Below are positions 16,346 through 22,018 of a stretch of DNA of 27,618 bases, in pieces; position 1 is the first letter of the stretch; the number at the start of each line of letters is the position of its first letter. The DNA is from a virus. The stretch is taken from positions 1 through 27,618 of IMG/VR virus record IMGVR_UViG_3300009414_000055; one strand, written 5' to 3'. The notes beneath the pieces are model-generated. The model was not told the origin of the DNA, did not search any database, and saw only the letters and a list, made by a program, of their open reading frames with translations. The position numbers and the translations under genes are program-made.

Positions 16346-16386
16346 TCCAGACCAGGGGCCATTCTTTCGAGTGGCTCCGAGCCTGG
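16344..16386 (+). repeat. 43-base intercistronic hairpin element, copy 2
   Basis: It is the same length as copy 1, with identical first 17 and last 10 bases. The inner stem is GGGGCC with GGCTCC: one C-to-T change relative to copy 1 turns a G-C pair into a G-T (G-U in RNA) wobble, while the loop bases differ freely. This pattern is expected if the RNA fold is what matters. It overlaps the preceding stop codon. Confidence 0.65.
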
Positions 16387-16451
16387 ACCATACCGGCCAG
16401 GGGCAGCTGCTGCAACAGCTGAGATTTAAACACCCGATCAAGCGAGGTCTT

Positions 16452-16787
16452 ATGAGTAAAAAAGCATTAGCAATTAGGGAAAAAGCTGAATCCATCGAAC
16501 AATTGCGGGAGATATTCCCAAAGGGTTCTAGGGTTCACACCATTTGCCGGCATGTCAGCCAGTCCGGCATGTCTAGAGATATTTCTATTATCAAATGTTG
16601 GGAGGGAACCAGTCTTGCTCCTTCCTACCTTGTTTCCAAGGCCGTGGAAATGCATTTCAAGGTTAGCAACGGACACGCTGCAGTAAGGGTGCGCGGTGCT
16701 GGCATGGATATGGGTTTCCACCTTGTCTACAACCTTTCCCAGGTTCTGCATGGTGATGGTTATGCTTTAAAACACAGCTGGCTATAG
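16452..16787 (+). CDS. Conserved phage protein with a GMDMGFHLVY C-terminus
   Basis: 111 residues from ATG 16452 with GCGAGG upstream; longer in-frame starts lack a binding site. Key parts are VHTICRHVSQSGMSRDISII near the middle of the first half and AGMDMGFHLVYNLSQVLHGD near the C-terminus, ending in GYALKHSWL. I recall this pairing ('RHVS.SGMSR' with 'GMDMGFHLVY.LS..L..DGY.L.H.WL') from a widespread family of phage and mobile-element hypothetical proteins. Function unknown; probably a compact alpha/beta domain. It lies 7 bases before the next gene. Confidence 0.75.
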   Translation: MSKKALAIREKAESIEQLREIFPKGSRVHTICRHVSQSGMSRDISIIKCWEGTSLAPSYLVSKAVEMHFKVSNGHAAVRVRGAGMDMGFHLVYNLSQVLHGDGYALKHSWL

Positions 16788-16794
16788 GGGGAGC

Positions 16795-17433
16795 ATGATT
16801 GACGAATACACAACCCCCAAGGAAGCTCAGACCCTCGCGGGGGGTCTCTCCGATCCCGGCAAAATGCCAGGAAAGGGCTGGAGCATATCAGCTCACCGTT
16901 GTGTGTGCGGATCAAGGTTGCGTGAGGTTCCTAATTCTGTTTGCTCAACCTGTTACGCAATGAAAGGGCGTTACCCTTTCGAGAACGTACAAAACGCACA
17001 GGAAAGACGGCTGCTGCGCTTCGATCGCCACGGCTCCACCTGGGTGGACCTCATGACCCTGGCACTCAGTAATGAGCGCTGGTTTCGCTGGTTAGACTCT
17101 GGTGACTTGCAAACGGACACGATGTTAGAGCGCATCATTGAAGTTTGCGAGCGCACCCCCGACACCAGACACTGGTTGCCAACTCGCGAATATCAAATAG
17201 TTCAGCGAGTCCTTCGCCGCCGATCCGTACCCGCTAACCTGCAAATCAGGCTATCAGCACACATGATCGATGGACCGGCCCCTTCCAAGTTAGCCAAGCG
17301 TTATGGTATCGGAACCAGCCAAGTATTAACGGATAACTGGGATTGTCCCGCGAATGAGCAGGGCAACTCTTGCCAGGATTGCAGACAGTGCTGGGATCCT
17401 GGAGTTTTGAATGTATCTTATCCACTTCACTAA
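16795..17433 (+). CDS. Gp88-like cysteine-rich phage protein
   Basis: 212 residues with two Cys clusters: C-x-C...C-x2-C-Y-A-x-K-G-R-Y (residues about 36-60) and C-P-A...C-x2-C-x2-C-W-D near 189-203. Between them are RWLDSGDLQTDTMLERIIEV, RHWLPTREYQIVQRV and IRLSAHMIDGPAP. The layout (CYA.KGRY, then a .W.DSGDL motif, then LPTREY, then RLSAHM) resembles the phage 'gene 88' family, whose function is unknown. The Cys clusters could bind zinc or an iron-sulfur cluster. The ATG overlaps a GGGGGAGC binding site just upstream. It is the largest product in the rightward cluster. Confidence 0.7.
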   Translation: MIDEYTTPKEAQTLAGGLSDPGKMPGKGWSISAHRCVCGSRLREVPNSVCSTCYAMKGRYPFENVQNAQERRLLRFDRHGSTWVDLMTLALSNERWFRWLDSGDLQTDTMLERIIEVCERTPDTRHWLPTREYQIVQRVLRRRSVPANLQIRLSAHMIDGPAPSKLAKRYGIGTSQVLTDNWDCPANEQGNSCQDCRQCWDPGVLNVSYPLH

Positions 17434-17446
17434 TCAGGAGAATCAT

Positions 17447-17647
17447 ATGGCATTTTCTCAGGCTATGGAGCCTTTTATCCAAAAATGCAGATGCTGCAAC
17501 AAACCAGTTTTGAATTCAGACGGGTACCCCATTCACACCAAGTGCATAGTTAGACACTGGAGCAAGCACGCTCATGGTGTGAATGCCTCACGTTGTCACG
17601 AATTCAAGAGAACCAATTCTGCGTGGAAAATTCTTTCCACTGATTAA
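17447..17647 (+). CDS. Small zinc-ribbon-like protein
   Basis: 66 residues from ATG 17447, chosen because AGGAGAATCAT precedes it; an earlier in-frame ATG lies inside the upstream gene. It contains CRCC near residues 14-17 and HTKC near 30-33, followed by His residues and a further Cys (ASRCHEF), a pattern that could bind one zinc ion. The rest is basic. It follows the Gp88-like gene by 13 bases and is followed by a strong hairpin. Function unknown. Confidence 0.65.
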   Translation: MAFSQAMEPFIQKCRCCNKPVLNSDGYPIHTKCIVRHWSKHAHGVNASRCHEFKRTNSAWKILSTD

Positions 17648-17659
17648 CCCAACCACTAA

Positions 17660-17677
17660 GGGCCTGGAGACAGGCCC
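17660..17677 (+). repeat. GNRA-capped hairpin before a small gene
   Basis: GGGCCTG (17660-17666) and CAGGCCC (17671-17677) form a perfect 7-base stem closed by GAGA, a GNRA tetraloop. It sits 11 bases upstream of the ATG at 17689, directly before the AAAGGAAAC site. Such a tight hairpin can stabilise an mRNA end or influence initiation. Its arms resemble the other CCAGG/CCTGG hairpins in this cluster. Confidence 0.65.
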
Positions 17678-17688
17678 GGAAAGGAAAC

Positions 17689-17868
17689 ATGGCACATTTA
17701 ACATACATTGAAGATGAGCGAGGGGACATTGTAGACCAGGAGGTATTTTGTTCAGATTATTGTGCAAAAGCTTCTGAATACTACCAGGGCTGGAACGGTT
17801 GCAATGAAATTTCAGTGACTGAACCTTGCTACGAGTGCGGCACTAGAGTTAACGGATTAGATGAATAG
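17689..17868 (+). CDS. Small protein with two CxxC-like pairs
   Basis: 59 residues, ATG at 17689 with AAAGGAAAC upstream. The sequence starts MAHLTYIEDERGDIVDQEVF and contains CSDYC (residues 21-25), a single Cys at 38 and CYEC (47-50), consistent with a small zinc-binding domain. It is acidic. The stop is followed directly by an 11-base CA tract that leads into the next ribosome binding site. I do not recognise a family. Confidence 0.7.
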   Translation: MAHLTYIEDERGDIVDQEVFCSDYCAKASEYYQGWNGCNEISVTEPCYECGTRVNGLDE

Positions 17869-17891
17869 CACACACACACGAAAGGAGAACG

Positions 17892-18065
17892 ATGGAACCG
17901 AGAGAAATTGACCTAACCCCAACCTGGGAAACTGCTGTTTTTATCTGCTGTGAGGTTTTGAAGGATCCAGAAGCCAGACAGGACGGGAAGGTTTCAGCCC
18001 AGGCGGAGCTTATGCGATTAGCGAGGGAGTTCGATAAGCTCCAAGGCAAGACAGTGACAAAGTGA
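17892..18065 (+). CDS. Small hypothetical protein
   Basis: 57 residues, ATG at 17892 behind CACACACACGAAAGGAGAACG, a strong binding site. It begins MEPREIDLTPTWETAVFICC and continues with a charged helical region (SAQAELMRLAREFDKLQGK). I recall similar short phage proteins beginning 'IDLTPTWE.A....L..G....' but know no function. The stop is within the AGTGACA block that starts the next leader. Confidence 0.7.
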   Translation: MEPREIDLTPTWETAVFICCEVLKDPEARQDGKVSAQAELMRLAREFDKLQGKTVTK

Positions 18066-18097
18066 CATTTCAACACCCACACACGAAAGGGGACAGC

Positions 18098-18271
18098 ATG
18101 AGTGATCCATTCATTGGACGAGTAAACGAGAGACTCAGGAGAATTGAGACCCGACTCTCGCAGATCGAAGATCAGTTAGCGGATGAACGATGGGAACTAG
18201 CAAGGAAAAAGGTATTTGAGCTGTACAAAGGGAAGGGAGACATAACCATTCAACCGAAAGGAACCCGATGA
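18098..18271 (+). CDS. Small coiled-coil protein
   Basis: 57 residues from ATG 18098, preceded by CACACACGAAAGGGGACAGC. The sequence from residue 8 to 45 is a highly charged amphipathic helix (NERLRRIETRLSQIEDQLAD, then ERWELARKKVFELY) with heptad spacing of Leu and Ile, so it should form a coiled coil. The C-terminus is basic. The stop overlaps the next ATG (ATGA at 18268-18271). Function unknown; perhaps a partner of the Cys-rich protein that follows. Confidence 0.65.
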   Translation: MSDPFIGRVNERLRRIETRLSQIEDQLADERWELARKKVFELYKGKGDITIQPKGTR

Positions 18272-18441
18272 AAGAATGCGAAGAGTGCGGATGCAAATAT
18301 ACTCCTCCTGATCGAACTGGAGGCCATTACAAAATCCATGACTTTGCTTTCAGTGAATGTCCGAACTGCGAGAAATACTTTGAGGAGCAGGACGAGATGG
18401 ATGCTTATGAATGGGTGACGGATGGGCCGGTCTGGGAGTAA
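18268..18441 (+). CDS. Small zinc-ribbon-like acidic protein
   Basis: 57 residues; the ATG overlaps the previous stop, and AAAGGAACCCG lies upstream. Four Cys in two pairs (CEECGC at residues 4-9; CPNC at 31-34) with about 22 residues between them match a zinc ribbon. The C-terminal third is very acidic and aromatic (YFEEQDEMDAYEWV ... GPVWE), as in some DNA-mimic or host-inhibitor proteins, though that is only suggestive. A hairpin of the CCTGG/CCAGG series follows the stop. Confidence 0.7.
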   Translation: MKECEECGCKYTPPDRTGGHYKIHDFAFSECPNCEKYFEEQDEMDAYEWVTDGPVWE

Positions 18442-18447
18442 GAACCA

Positions 18448-18480
18448 AGCCTGGATCGCACTGCAAACGTGACCCAGGCT
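18448..18480 (+). repeat. AGCCTGG/CCAGGCT hairpin
   Basis: AGCCTGG (18448-18454) and CCAGGCT (18474-18480) form a perfect 7-base stem with a 19-base loop, between the genes ending at 18441 and starting at 18546. No T run follows, so it is not a standard terminator. It belongs to the series of intercistronic hairpins at 15808, 16067, 16344 and 17660. Confidence 0.55.
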
Positions 18481-18545
18481 CAGCCAACACCCGCACGAGG
18501 AAGTGGCGGGACTTACAACATAACACAGTGACAAAGGAGAACAAG

Positions 18546-18791
18546 ATGATAACTGAAAAAGAGTTTGTACATAGAACGATAGCCGATTTCATGGAGCTGG
18601 TTTCATCCAAGCAGATCAAGATCATGTTTTATGACGAGGATAACAAATACCCAGATAACTATGCATACAAATACAACGGCAATAGCTCATGGAATCGTCT
18701 ATCTGGAGGAACACGAGAGGATCCTTTAGAGCTAGTTTTTAATTTCTACGGAAGAGTCTTAACCGATCGTGAATTCCCGAACAAAGACTGA
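18546..18791 (+). CDS. Small hypothetical protein
   Basis: 81 residues from ATG 18546, with AGTGACAAAGGAGAACAAG directly upstream; the frame is open further upstream but without a start signal. It begins MITEKEFVHRTIADFMELVS and has mixed charge and aromatic residues (FYDEDNKYPDNYAYKYNG), suggesting a small folded alpha/beta protein. Not recognised. It is followed by an AGTGACA...CCACACAC leader for the next gene. Confidence 0.65.
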   Translation: MITEKEFVHRTIADFMELVSSKQIKIMFYDEDNKYPDNYAYKYNGNSSWNRLSGGTREDPLELVFNFYGRVLTDREFPNKD

Positions 18792-18824
18792 AGTGACAAC
18801 TGAAACACCACACACGAGGACGCA

Positions 18825-19019
18825 ATGAAAAAGAGCAATCAATGGTATGCAAAGCAAGGCTATGAATACTGGAAACTAGAAGCCATCCGTTGTTTGAAGG
18901 ACGGATATAGTTGGGAAGATGTAGTTAAAGAAGCTGACAGGTTGTACGGAAAAACCAGACAAGAACGCATTAAAATTGCTAAGGAAGTCTGGAAAGATAT
19001 TGAAGAAAGGACACAATGA
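18825..19019 (+). CDS. Small basic helical protein
   Basis: 64 residues, ATG at 18825 preceded by CCACACACGAGGACGCA. It is rich in Lys, Arg, Trp and Tyr (NQWYAKQGYEYWKLEAIRCL, then GYSWEDVVKEADRLYGKTRQ), and the 'GYSWEDVVKEADRLYG' part has the look of a helix-turn-helix-sized unit, but this is not certain. The stop overlaps the next ATG as ATGA. Function unknown. Confidence 0.65.
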   Translation: MKKSNQWYAKQGYEYWKLEAIRCLKDGYSWEDVVKEADRLYGKTRQERIKIAKEVWKDIEERTQ

Positions 19020-19207
19020 AAAAGAAGATAACGATGACTGAGAAAGAGATCCTGCTTTTCTTGCATGATTTTCTTGGCGAAGAGCTAGAAGCTAGAGACC
19101 GTGACATTTCCACAGACTACAAGCTTTCCCGCTGCTACGACTATTGCAACGAAACCCTGAAGAAAAAGTACAAGGTTTATGGATCAGGTCAAACATTCAA
19201 GAACTGA
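19016..19207 (+). CDS. Small charged hypothetical protein
   Basis: 63 residues; ATG at 19016 overlaps the previous stop (ATGA) and follows GAAAGGACACA, so the two genes are coupled. The sequence is MKKKITMTEKEILLFLHDFL followed by a charged segment and CYDYC near residues 40-44, then KKKYKVYGSGQTF. Two Cys alone are not enough for a zinc site. Not recognised. Confidence 0.6.
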   Translation: MKKKITMTEKEILLFLHDFLGEELEARDRDISTDYKLSRCYDYCNETLKKKYKVYGSGQTFKN

Positions 19208-19247
19208 AGTGACAGATTCCCCACACCCACACACACAAGGAGATGCT

Positions 19248-19487
19248 ATGGAAACATATCCAATGGCTTTACCGAATCCCCCTAGAATCCGAAGAGAAGC
19301 AGTAGAATCGACTGCTAAAGTGATAGGGCTTACCCTCGGGAAGAATGGTAAGTCTGACTTTTCATCTTGGAAACAGACCCACGATGGATATCGGTTTCAT
19401 CGATGGGAATTAGTCGCAAAGGGGTTCAAAAGGCAAATTTTTTTGACACTGGAAGATGTTGATTTATTTTTGTCCAACCATATTTGA
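19248..19487 (+). CDS. Small hypothetical protein
   Basis: 79 residues from ATG 19248, chosen because CACACACACAAGGAGATGCT precedes it. The sequence is basic (PPRIRREAVESTAKVIGLTL, then SSWKQTHDGYRFHRWELVAK) and ends with KRQIFLTLEDVDLFLSNHI, which looks like a strand and helix. Not recognised. Its stop overlaps a TTG that could start the HTH gene (TTGA at 19484-19487). Confidence 0.65.
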   Translation: METYPMALPNPPRIRREAVESTAKVIGLTLGKNGKSDFSSWKQTHDGYRFHRWELVAKGFKRQIFLTLEDVDLFLSNHI

Positions 19488-19804
19488 AAGTGACTAATCC
19501 CCCACACACACAAGAGCCTGCCCAGCCTGTAAAGCGCAAGGCTGGGAGACCTCCTGGTCAGCATCCTGACACGCTACGGATCCAGAGGCCTCCCCGGATG
19601 ACCCCGGAGGAGCTCGCTGAGATCCGTAAACATCTTGGGCTGAGTTACCGCAAGATGGCGAGGATGCTCGGGCTGCTTGACTACATGATCGTCAGCCGAT
19701 GGGAGCACGGGTTCGTCCCGATCCCGCGATACATGAGCCTCTGCATCAGGCTCCTCGCTTTGGTCAAGGGAACTTTGGCGGGGGAGCGGTTTGGCCTGAA
19801 GTAG
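19484..19804 (+). CDS. HTH DNA-binding protein (XRE-like) with a basic N-terminal tail
   Basis: 106 residues if it starts at the TTG overlapping the preceding stop (TTGA); GTG at 19490 is an alternative, and ATG at 19598 would leave only the HTH domain. The tail contains KRKAGRPPGQ, resembling an AT-hook. The HTH region is MTPEELAEIRKHLGLSYRKM, then ARMLGLLDYMIVSRWEHG, as in XRE-type repressors. It closes the rightward cluster and could regulate it. Its last 231 bases lie antisense to the 3' end of the leftward loader-like gene. The missing ribosome binding site is odd beside its neighbours. Confidence 0.6.
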   Translation: MKVTNPPHTQEPAQPVKRKAGRPPGQHPDTLRIQRPPRMTPEELAEIRKHLGLSYRKMARMLGLLDYMIVSRWEHGFVPIPRYMSLCIRLLALVKGTLAGERFGLK

Positions 19805-20215
19805 GTTATGCCAGCGTCCTACGCATAGATGCGGAGTGACATTTTCTTCGTGACATTTCCTGATTATCCGATCGATCTTTCCCTGGAGTTTTGAATCTGC
19901 TCTTGAGTATCTTCCCCACCAGTACTCGGAGATCCTTGAGACTTTCCTCCGGTACTGGACGAGGGTTTGCTTCTCTTCCGCCCGTGACCTCTTTGCCATA
20001 TCCTTGAGAGCTTCAAGCACGTTTGCCGGTTGTGGAAAGTGACTCGTTCTGACCATCGCTTTCGTGCATGCCCTCTTGATATCCTCTTCTGAATATTTCT
20101 CCGAGTACATCGAAAGGGTTTCTGCCCACGTATCGATCAGCTCCTGGGTGATCTCCTTCGGTTTCGTTCTGATCGAGTTGAATTTTTTCAGGACAGCTCT
20201 TGCTAGCTCTTGCAT
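19574..20215 (-). CDS. Helicase-loader-like replication protein
   Basis: 213 residues from ATG 20215; an in-frame TAG just upstream fixes the start region. The first 75 residues (VLKKFNSIRTKPKEITQELI, then SEKYSEEDIKRACTKAMV and SHFPQPANVLEALKDM) have the look of the helical N-terminal domain of phage helicase loaders such as G39P, which scan '..F.P...I.E'. A basic helical middle follows. The last 75 residues or so are antisense to the HTH gene on the other strand and look poorly conserved, so the functional part may end near residue 140. It follows an HTH replication protein and overlaps it. Confidence 0.55.
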   Translation of the reverse strand: MQELARAVLKKFNSIRTKPKEITQELIDTWAETLSMYSEKYSEEDIKRACTKAMVRTSHFPQPANVLEALKDMAKRSRAEEKQTLVQYRRKVSRISEYWWGRYSRADSKLQGKIDRIIRKCHEENVTPHLCVGRWHNLLQAKPLPRQSSLDQSEEPDAEAHVSRDRDEPVLPSADDHVVKQPEHPRHLAVTQPKMFTDLSELLRGHPGRPLDP

Positions 20216-20609
20216 GCTCTGCTCTCTCTAGTGTGTGTGTGTTAGAGTGTGCTAGTTTGCTAATTATGTAAGAGTTAGCACTCTTGCTCTCTATGCTCTC
20301 TATACTAGCTCTAGCACCTTCTTCAATAATCCCCCCAAAATTTAGGGGGGGTTTCAGTTTGTATTGATTGGGTCTCCCTTTTTTGGATTGGACAGTGACC
20401 CAGTCAAGTTCCTGTAGACTCCGTAAAGCTGTTCTAACGGTCTCTATGGAACGAAAACCACATCTGAGGCATAGACCCCTGTGTGAGGGTTTCGCGATCG
20501 CTGTGGATGGATTTGAGAACGAATAGAGGGTAATCAGGAGGAGACGCTCGGTTGAACCAAGGCGTTTGTCGTAAAAGATCTCACTCGGGATCGGAATGTC
20601 CTTTTTCAT
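20013..20609 (-). CDS. Replication initiator-like protein with N-terminal winged helix
   Basis: 198 residues, ATG at 20609, overlapping the methyltransferase stop by 29 bases. AGGAGAGC lies upstream. Residues about 1-85 (IFYDKRLGSTERLLLITLYS, then RCGFRSIETVRTALRSLQEL, then WVTVQSKKGRPNQYKL) match the HTH_36-type winged helix of phage replication proteins (O-like), with GRPNQYKL as the wing. The rest is low complexity (ARASIESIESKS). The final 68 residues overlap the next gene in another frame and may be incidental. It probably binds an origin and works with the loader-like protein. Confidence 0.6.
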   Translation of the reverse strand: MKKDIPIPSEIFYDKRLGSTERLLLITLYSFSNPSTAIAKPSHRGLCLRCGFRSIETVRTALRSLQELDWVTVQSKKGRPNQYKLKPPLNFGGIIEEGARASIESIESKSANSYIISKLAHSNTHTLERAEHARASKSCPEKIQLDQNETEGDHPGADRYVGRNPFDVLGEIFRRGYQEGMHESDGQNESLSTTGKRA

Positions 20610-21552
20610 TGAAATGCTCTCCTGTTAGAATTTCTTTTGCCCTCAGCAGCGGGATCATGGCGCACCTTGGAACAACCGCATTTCCTAATCCTTTAAGTCT
20701 GTCCACCCGATTGGGTATCCCATGAGCCACTCGACCCACGTCGGGTTCAGTGAGCCACCTTTCAAAGTCATGGTTTCCGGAGTCCTCAATGGGTTTCCTG
20801 ACCCGCCCCATTCTCCAATCGTTCCAACTTGGTGTTTTCCTGGAGCAGTTGGTGTCGGCCATAGCTTTACTGAGTCTGTTAAGTTTAATCCCCAACGGGT
20901 TTTCCCGTCTGGAGACATTCTTCCTTCCGGTGTCAGACGTTCTATCGGATTTCCTATTTCCGTTGCCCTCGGTGTCGGCCACATAGCAGACGCACCACCA
21001 CCTCCGCCTGAGATGAGGCGCTCCCACATCGGCTGCGGATACAACCTTCCACTCACAATGATACCCTCGTCCGGCCAGCTCCCCGTAAACTCTTCTAGCC
21101 CAAGCTCCCCCGTCTCCAGAAAGCAGACCTGGGACGTTTTCCAAAACGAGAATTGGTCTAGCTCCGCAATAGGCGTAGACCTCATCCACAATTCGGACAA
21201 TCTCAAAGAATAGTCCGCTTCGATCCGCTTCAATGCCTCTTCGCGCTCCAGCGTCAGATAAGTCCTGGCACGGGAACCCGGCGGTGATGAGGTCGATCCT
21301 TCCTTCTCTGGGAATAAGGTCAACTGGGTGAAGTTTCCGGACATCCTTAAAAATTGGTATTCCCGGGAAGTTCTTTGCTAAAATCTTCCATGTAAATTCC
21401 TCGTTATCACAGAAGGCAATCGTATCAAAACCGCCCACCCACCTGGCGGCCAGTGCAAACCCACCGATTCCGCTGAAGAGATCGAGATGGGTCAGGCATG
21501 GGTAAGATATCTTCTCCAGGGAGCTTAAATCTCCCTCACCTTCACGAGACAA
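20581..21552 (-). CDS. DNA C5-cytosine methyltransferase
   Basis: 323 residues with all key motifs. Motif I is LDLFSGIGGFALAA (about 23-36). Motif IV is AGFPCQDLS with catalytic Cys about 95. Motif VI is LENVPGL (about 137-143), VIII is LRRRWW (about 181-186) and X is GLGNAVVP (about 288-295). The short region between VIII and X would carry target recognition; the target cannot be read from sequence. No ATG precedes motif I, so the start is TTG 21552 behind AAGGGATA, overlapping the RusA stop by 28 bases. No restriction enzyme is adjacent, fitting a solitary phage methylase that protects phage DNA. A second coding-like frame is embedded in it. Confidence 0.92.
   Translation of the reverse strand: MSREGEGDLSSLEKISYPCLTHLDLFSGIGGFALAARWVGGFDTIAFCDNEEFTWKILAKNFPGIPIFKDVRKLHPVDLIPREGRIDLITAGFPCQDLSDAGARRGIEADRSGLFFEIVRIVDEVYAYCGARPILVLENVPGLLSGDGGAWARRVYGELAGRGYHCEWKVVSAADVGAPHLRRRWWCVCYVADTEGNGNRKSDRTSDTGRKNVSRRENPLGIKLNRLSKAMADTNCSRKTPSWNDWRMGRVRKPIEDSGNHDFERWLTEPDVGRVAHGIPNRVDRLKGLGNAVVPRCAMIPLLRAKEILTGEHFNEKGHSDPE
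20685..21344 (-). CDS. Overlapping reading frame inside the methyltransferase gene, coding-like
   Basis: 219 codons in the +1 frame relative to the methyltransferase, wholly within it, from ATG 21344. The product has features of a phage protein family I recall as separate genes: SFWKTSQ...GSWPDEGIIVSGRL (compare 'TWPRSGMM..G'), two WPTP motifs (MWPTPRATEIG; LWPTPTAPG) and the ending GGSLNPTWVEWLMGYPIGWT. The same DNA encodes methyltransferase motif VI, motif VIII and the end that leads to motif X. Either this is dual coding, or the separate family arose from a shifted methyltransferase frame. The ATG has a poor binding site (AAGG adjacent). Confidence 0.4.
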   Translation of the reverse strand: MSGNFTQLTLFPEKEGSTSSPPGSRARTYLTLEREEALKRIEADYSLRLSELWMRSTPIAELDQFSFWKTSQVCFLETGELGLEEFTGSWPDEGIIVSGRLYPQPMWERLISGGGGGASAMWPTPRATEIGNPIERLTPEGRMSPDGKTRWGLNLTDSVKLWPTPTAPGKHQVGTIGEWGGSGNPLRTPETMTLKGGSLNPTWVEWLMGYPIGWTDLKD

Positions 21553-21881
21553 TATCCCTTCTCCTCCGAGTAAACCTTCTCCACTATGATCCTGTAGAGC
21601 TGGACATCGTCCTCCCAGATGATCCTGTTCAGTGAATCCAGGAGAACCTTGGAAATGTTGTCGGAGTCACGTTTTCGCAGATCAGGCGGGTACGCAATGA
21701 TCATGCATTCGAGCTTCATCGGTTCAGGGTAGAGCGGCAGCTCATCGTGACTGAGCTGAAGCATGAGATGCTTCCTCATGTGACGCTTGTAGTCTTTTCC
21801 CTCCTTGGACACGACCATGCGGTTTCTCCATGCCCTCCAGTAACGGTTGATCGATGGAGGCCAGGGAACCTCGATCGTCAG
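21525..21881 (-). CDS. RusA-like Holliday junction resolvase, apparent CTG start
   Basis: 118 residues if it starts at CTG 21881. The core is RKRDSDNISKVLLDSLNRII followed by WEDDVQLYRI and a later Lys (VEKVYS), the D-x-DN...DD-Q...K pattern of RusA, a small dimeric nuclease that resolves four-way junctions. The first ATG (21818) would remove the conserved N-terminus TIEVPWPPSINRYWRAWRNR. In that frame a stop lies upstream and no ATG, GTG or TTG is available, but a CTG overlaps the upstream stop as CTGA with CAGGAAG 5 bases before it. It probably resolves recombination intermediates before packaging. Confidence 0.85.
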   Translation of the reverse strand: MTIEVPWPPSINRYWRAWRNRMVVSKEGKDYKRHMRKHLMLQLSHDELPLYPEPMKLECMIIAYPPDLRKRDSDNISKVLLDSLNRIIWEDDVQLYRIIVEKVYSEEKGYCLVKVREI

Positions 21882-21994
21882 TGGTGCTTCCTGAATGTGA
21901 CCTCGTCATGCTGAAGAAAAACCCAGATCAGGAAACCCAATCCGGCAGCAATGGAAACTATGTAGATTAAAACAAAGATGAATTCTAAGCTCAT
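21878..21994 (-). CDS. 38-residue single-pass membrane protein
   Basis: ATG at 21994 behind an excellent AAGGAGGGAG site. The product, MSLEFIFVLIYIVSIAAG then LGFLIWVFLQHDEV, is one hydrophobic helix of about 26 residues followed by a charged tail ending RKHH. Orientation is probably N-out. Its stop overlaps the RusA CTG start. It is too short for usual gene calling. Small membrane proteins of this kind in phages can be superinfection or lysis factors; nothing here decides which. Confidence 0.7.
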   Translation of the reverse strand: MSLEFIFVLIYIVSIAAGLGFLIWVFLQHDEVTFRKHH

Positions 21995-22018
21995 CTCCCT
22001 CCTTGGATCTGAGTAGCA

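Noticed and set aside
19820-19833. CGCAT/ATGCG palindrome as the terminator between the colliding operons
   Set aside because: The loop is 2 bases and there is no T run on either strand; it lies inside the loader-like frame.
20722-21213. 163-codon plus-strand frame antisense to the methyltransferase
   Set aside because: It lacks a binding site and recognisable motifs; it mirrors the two leftward frames.
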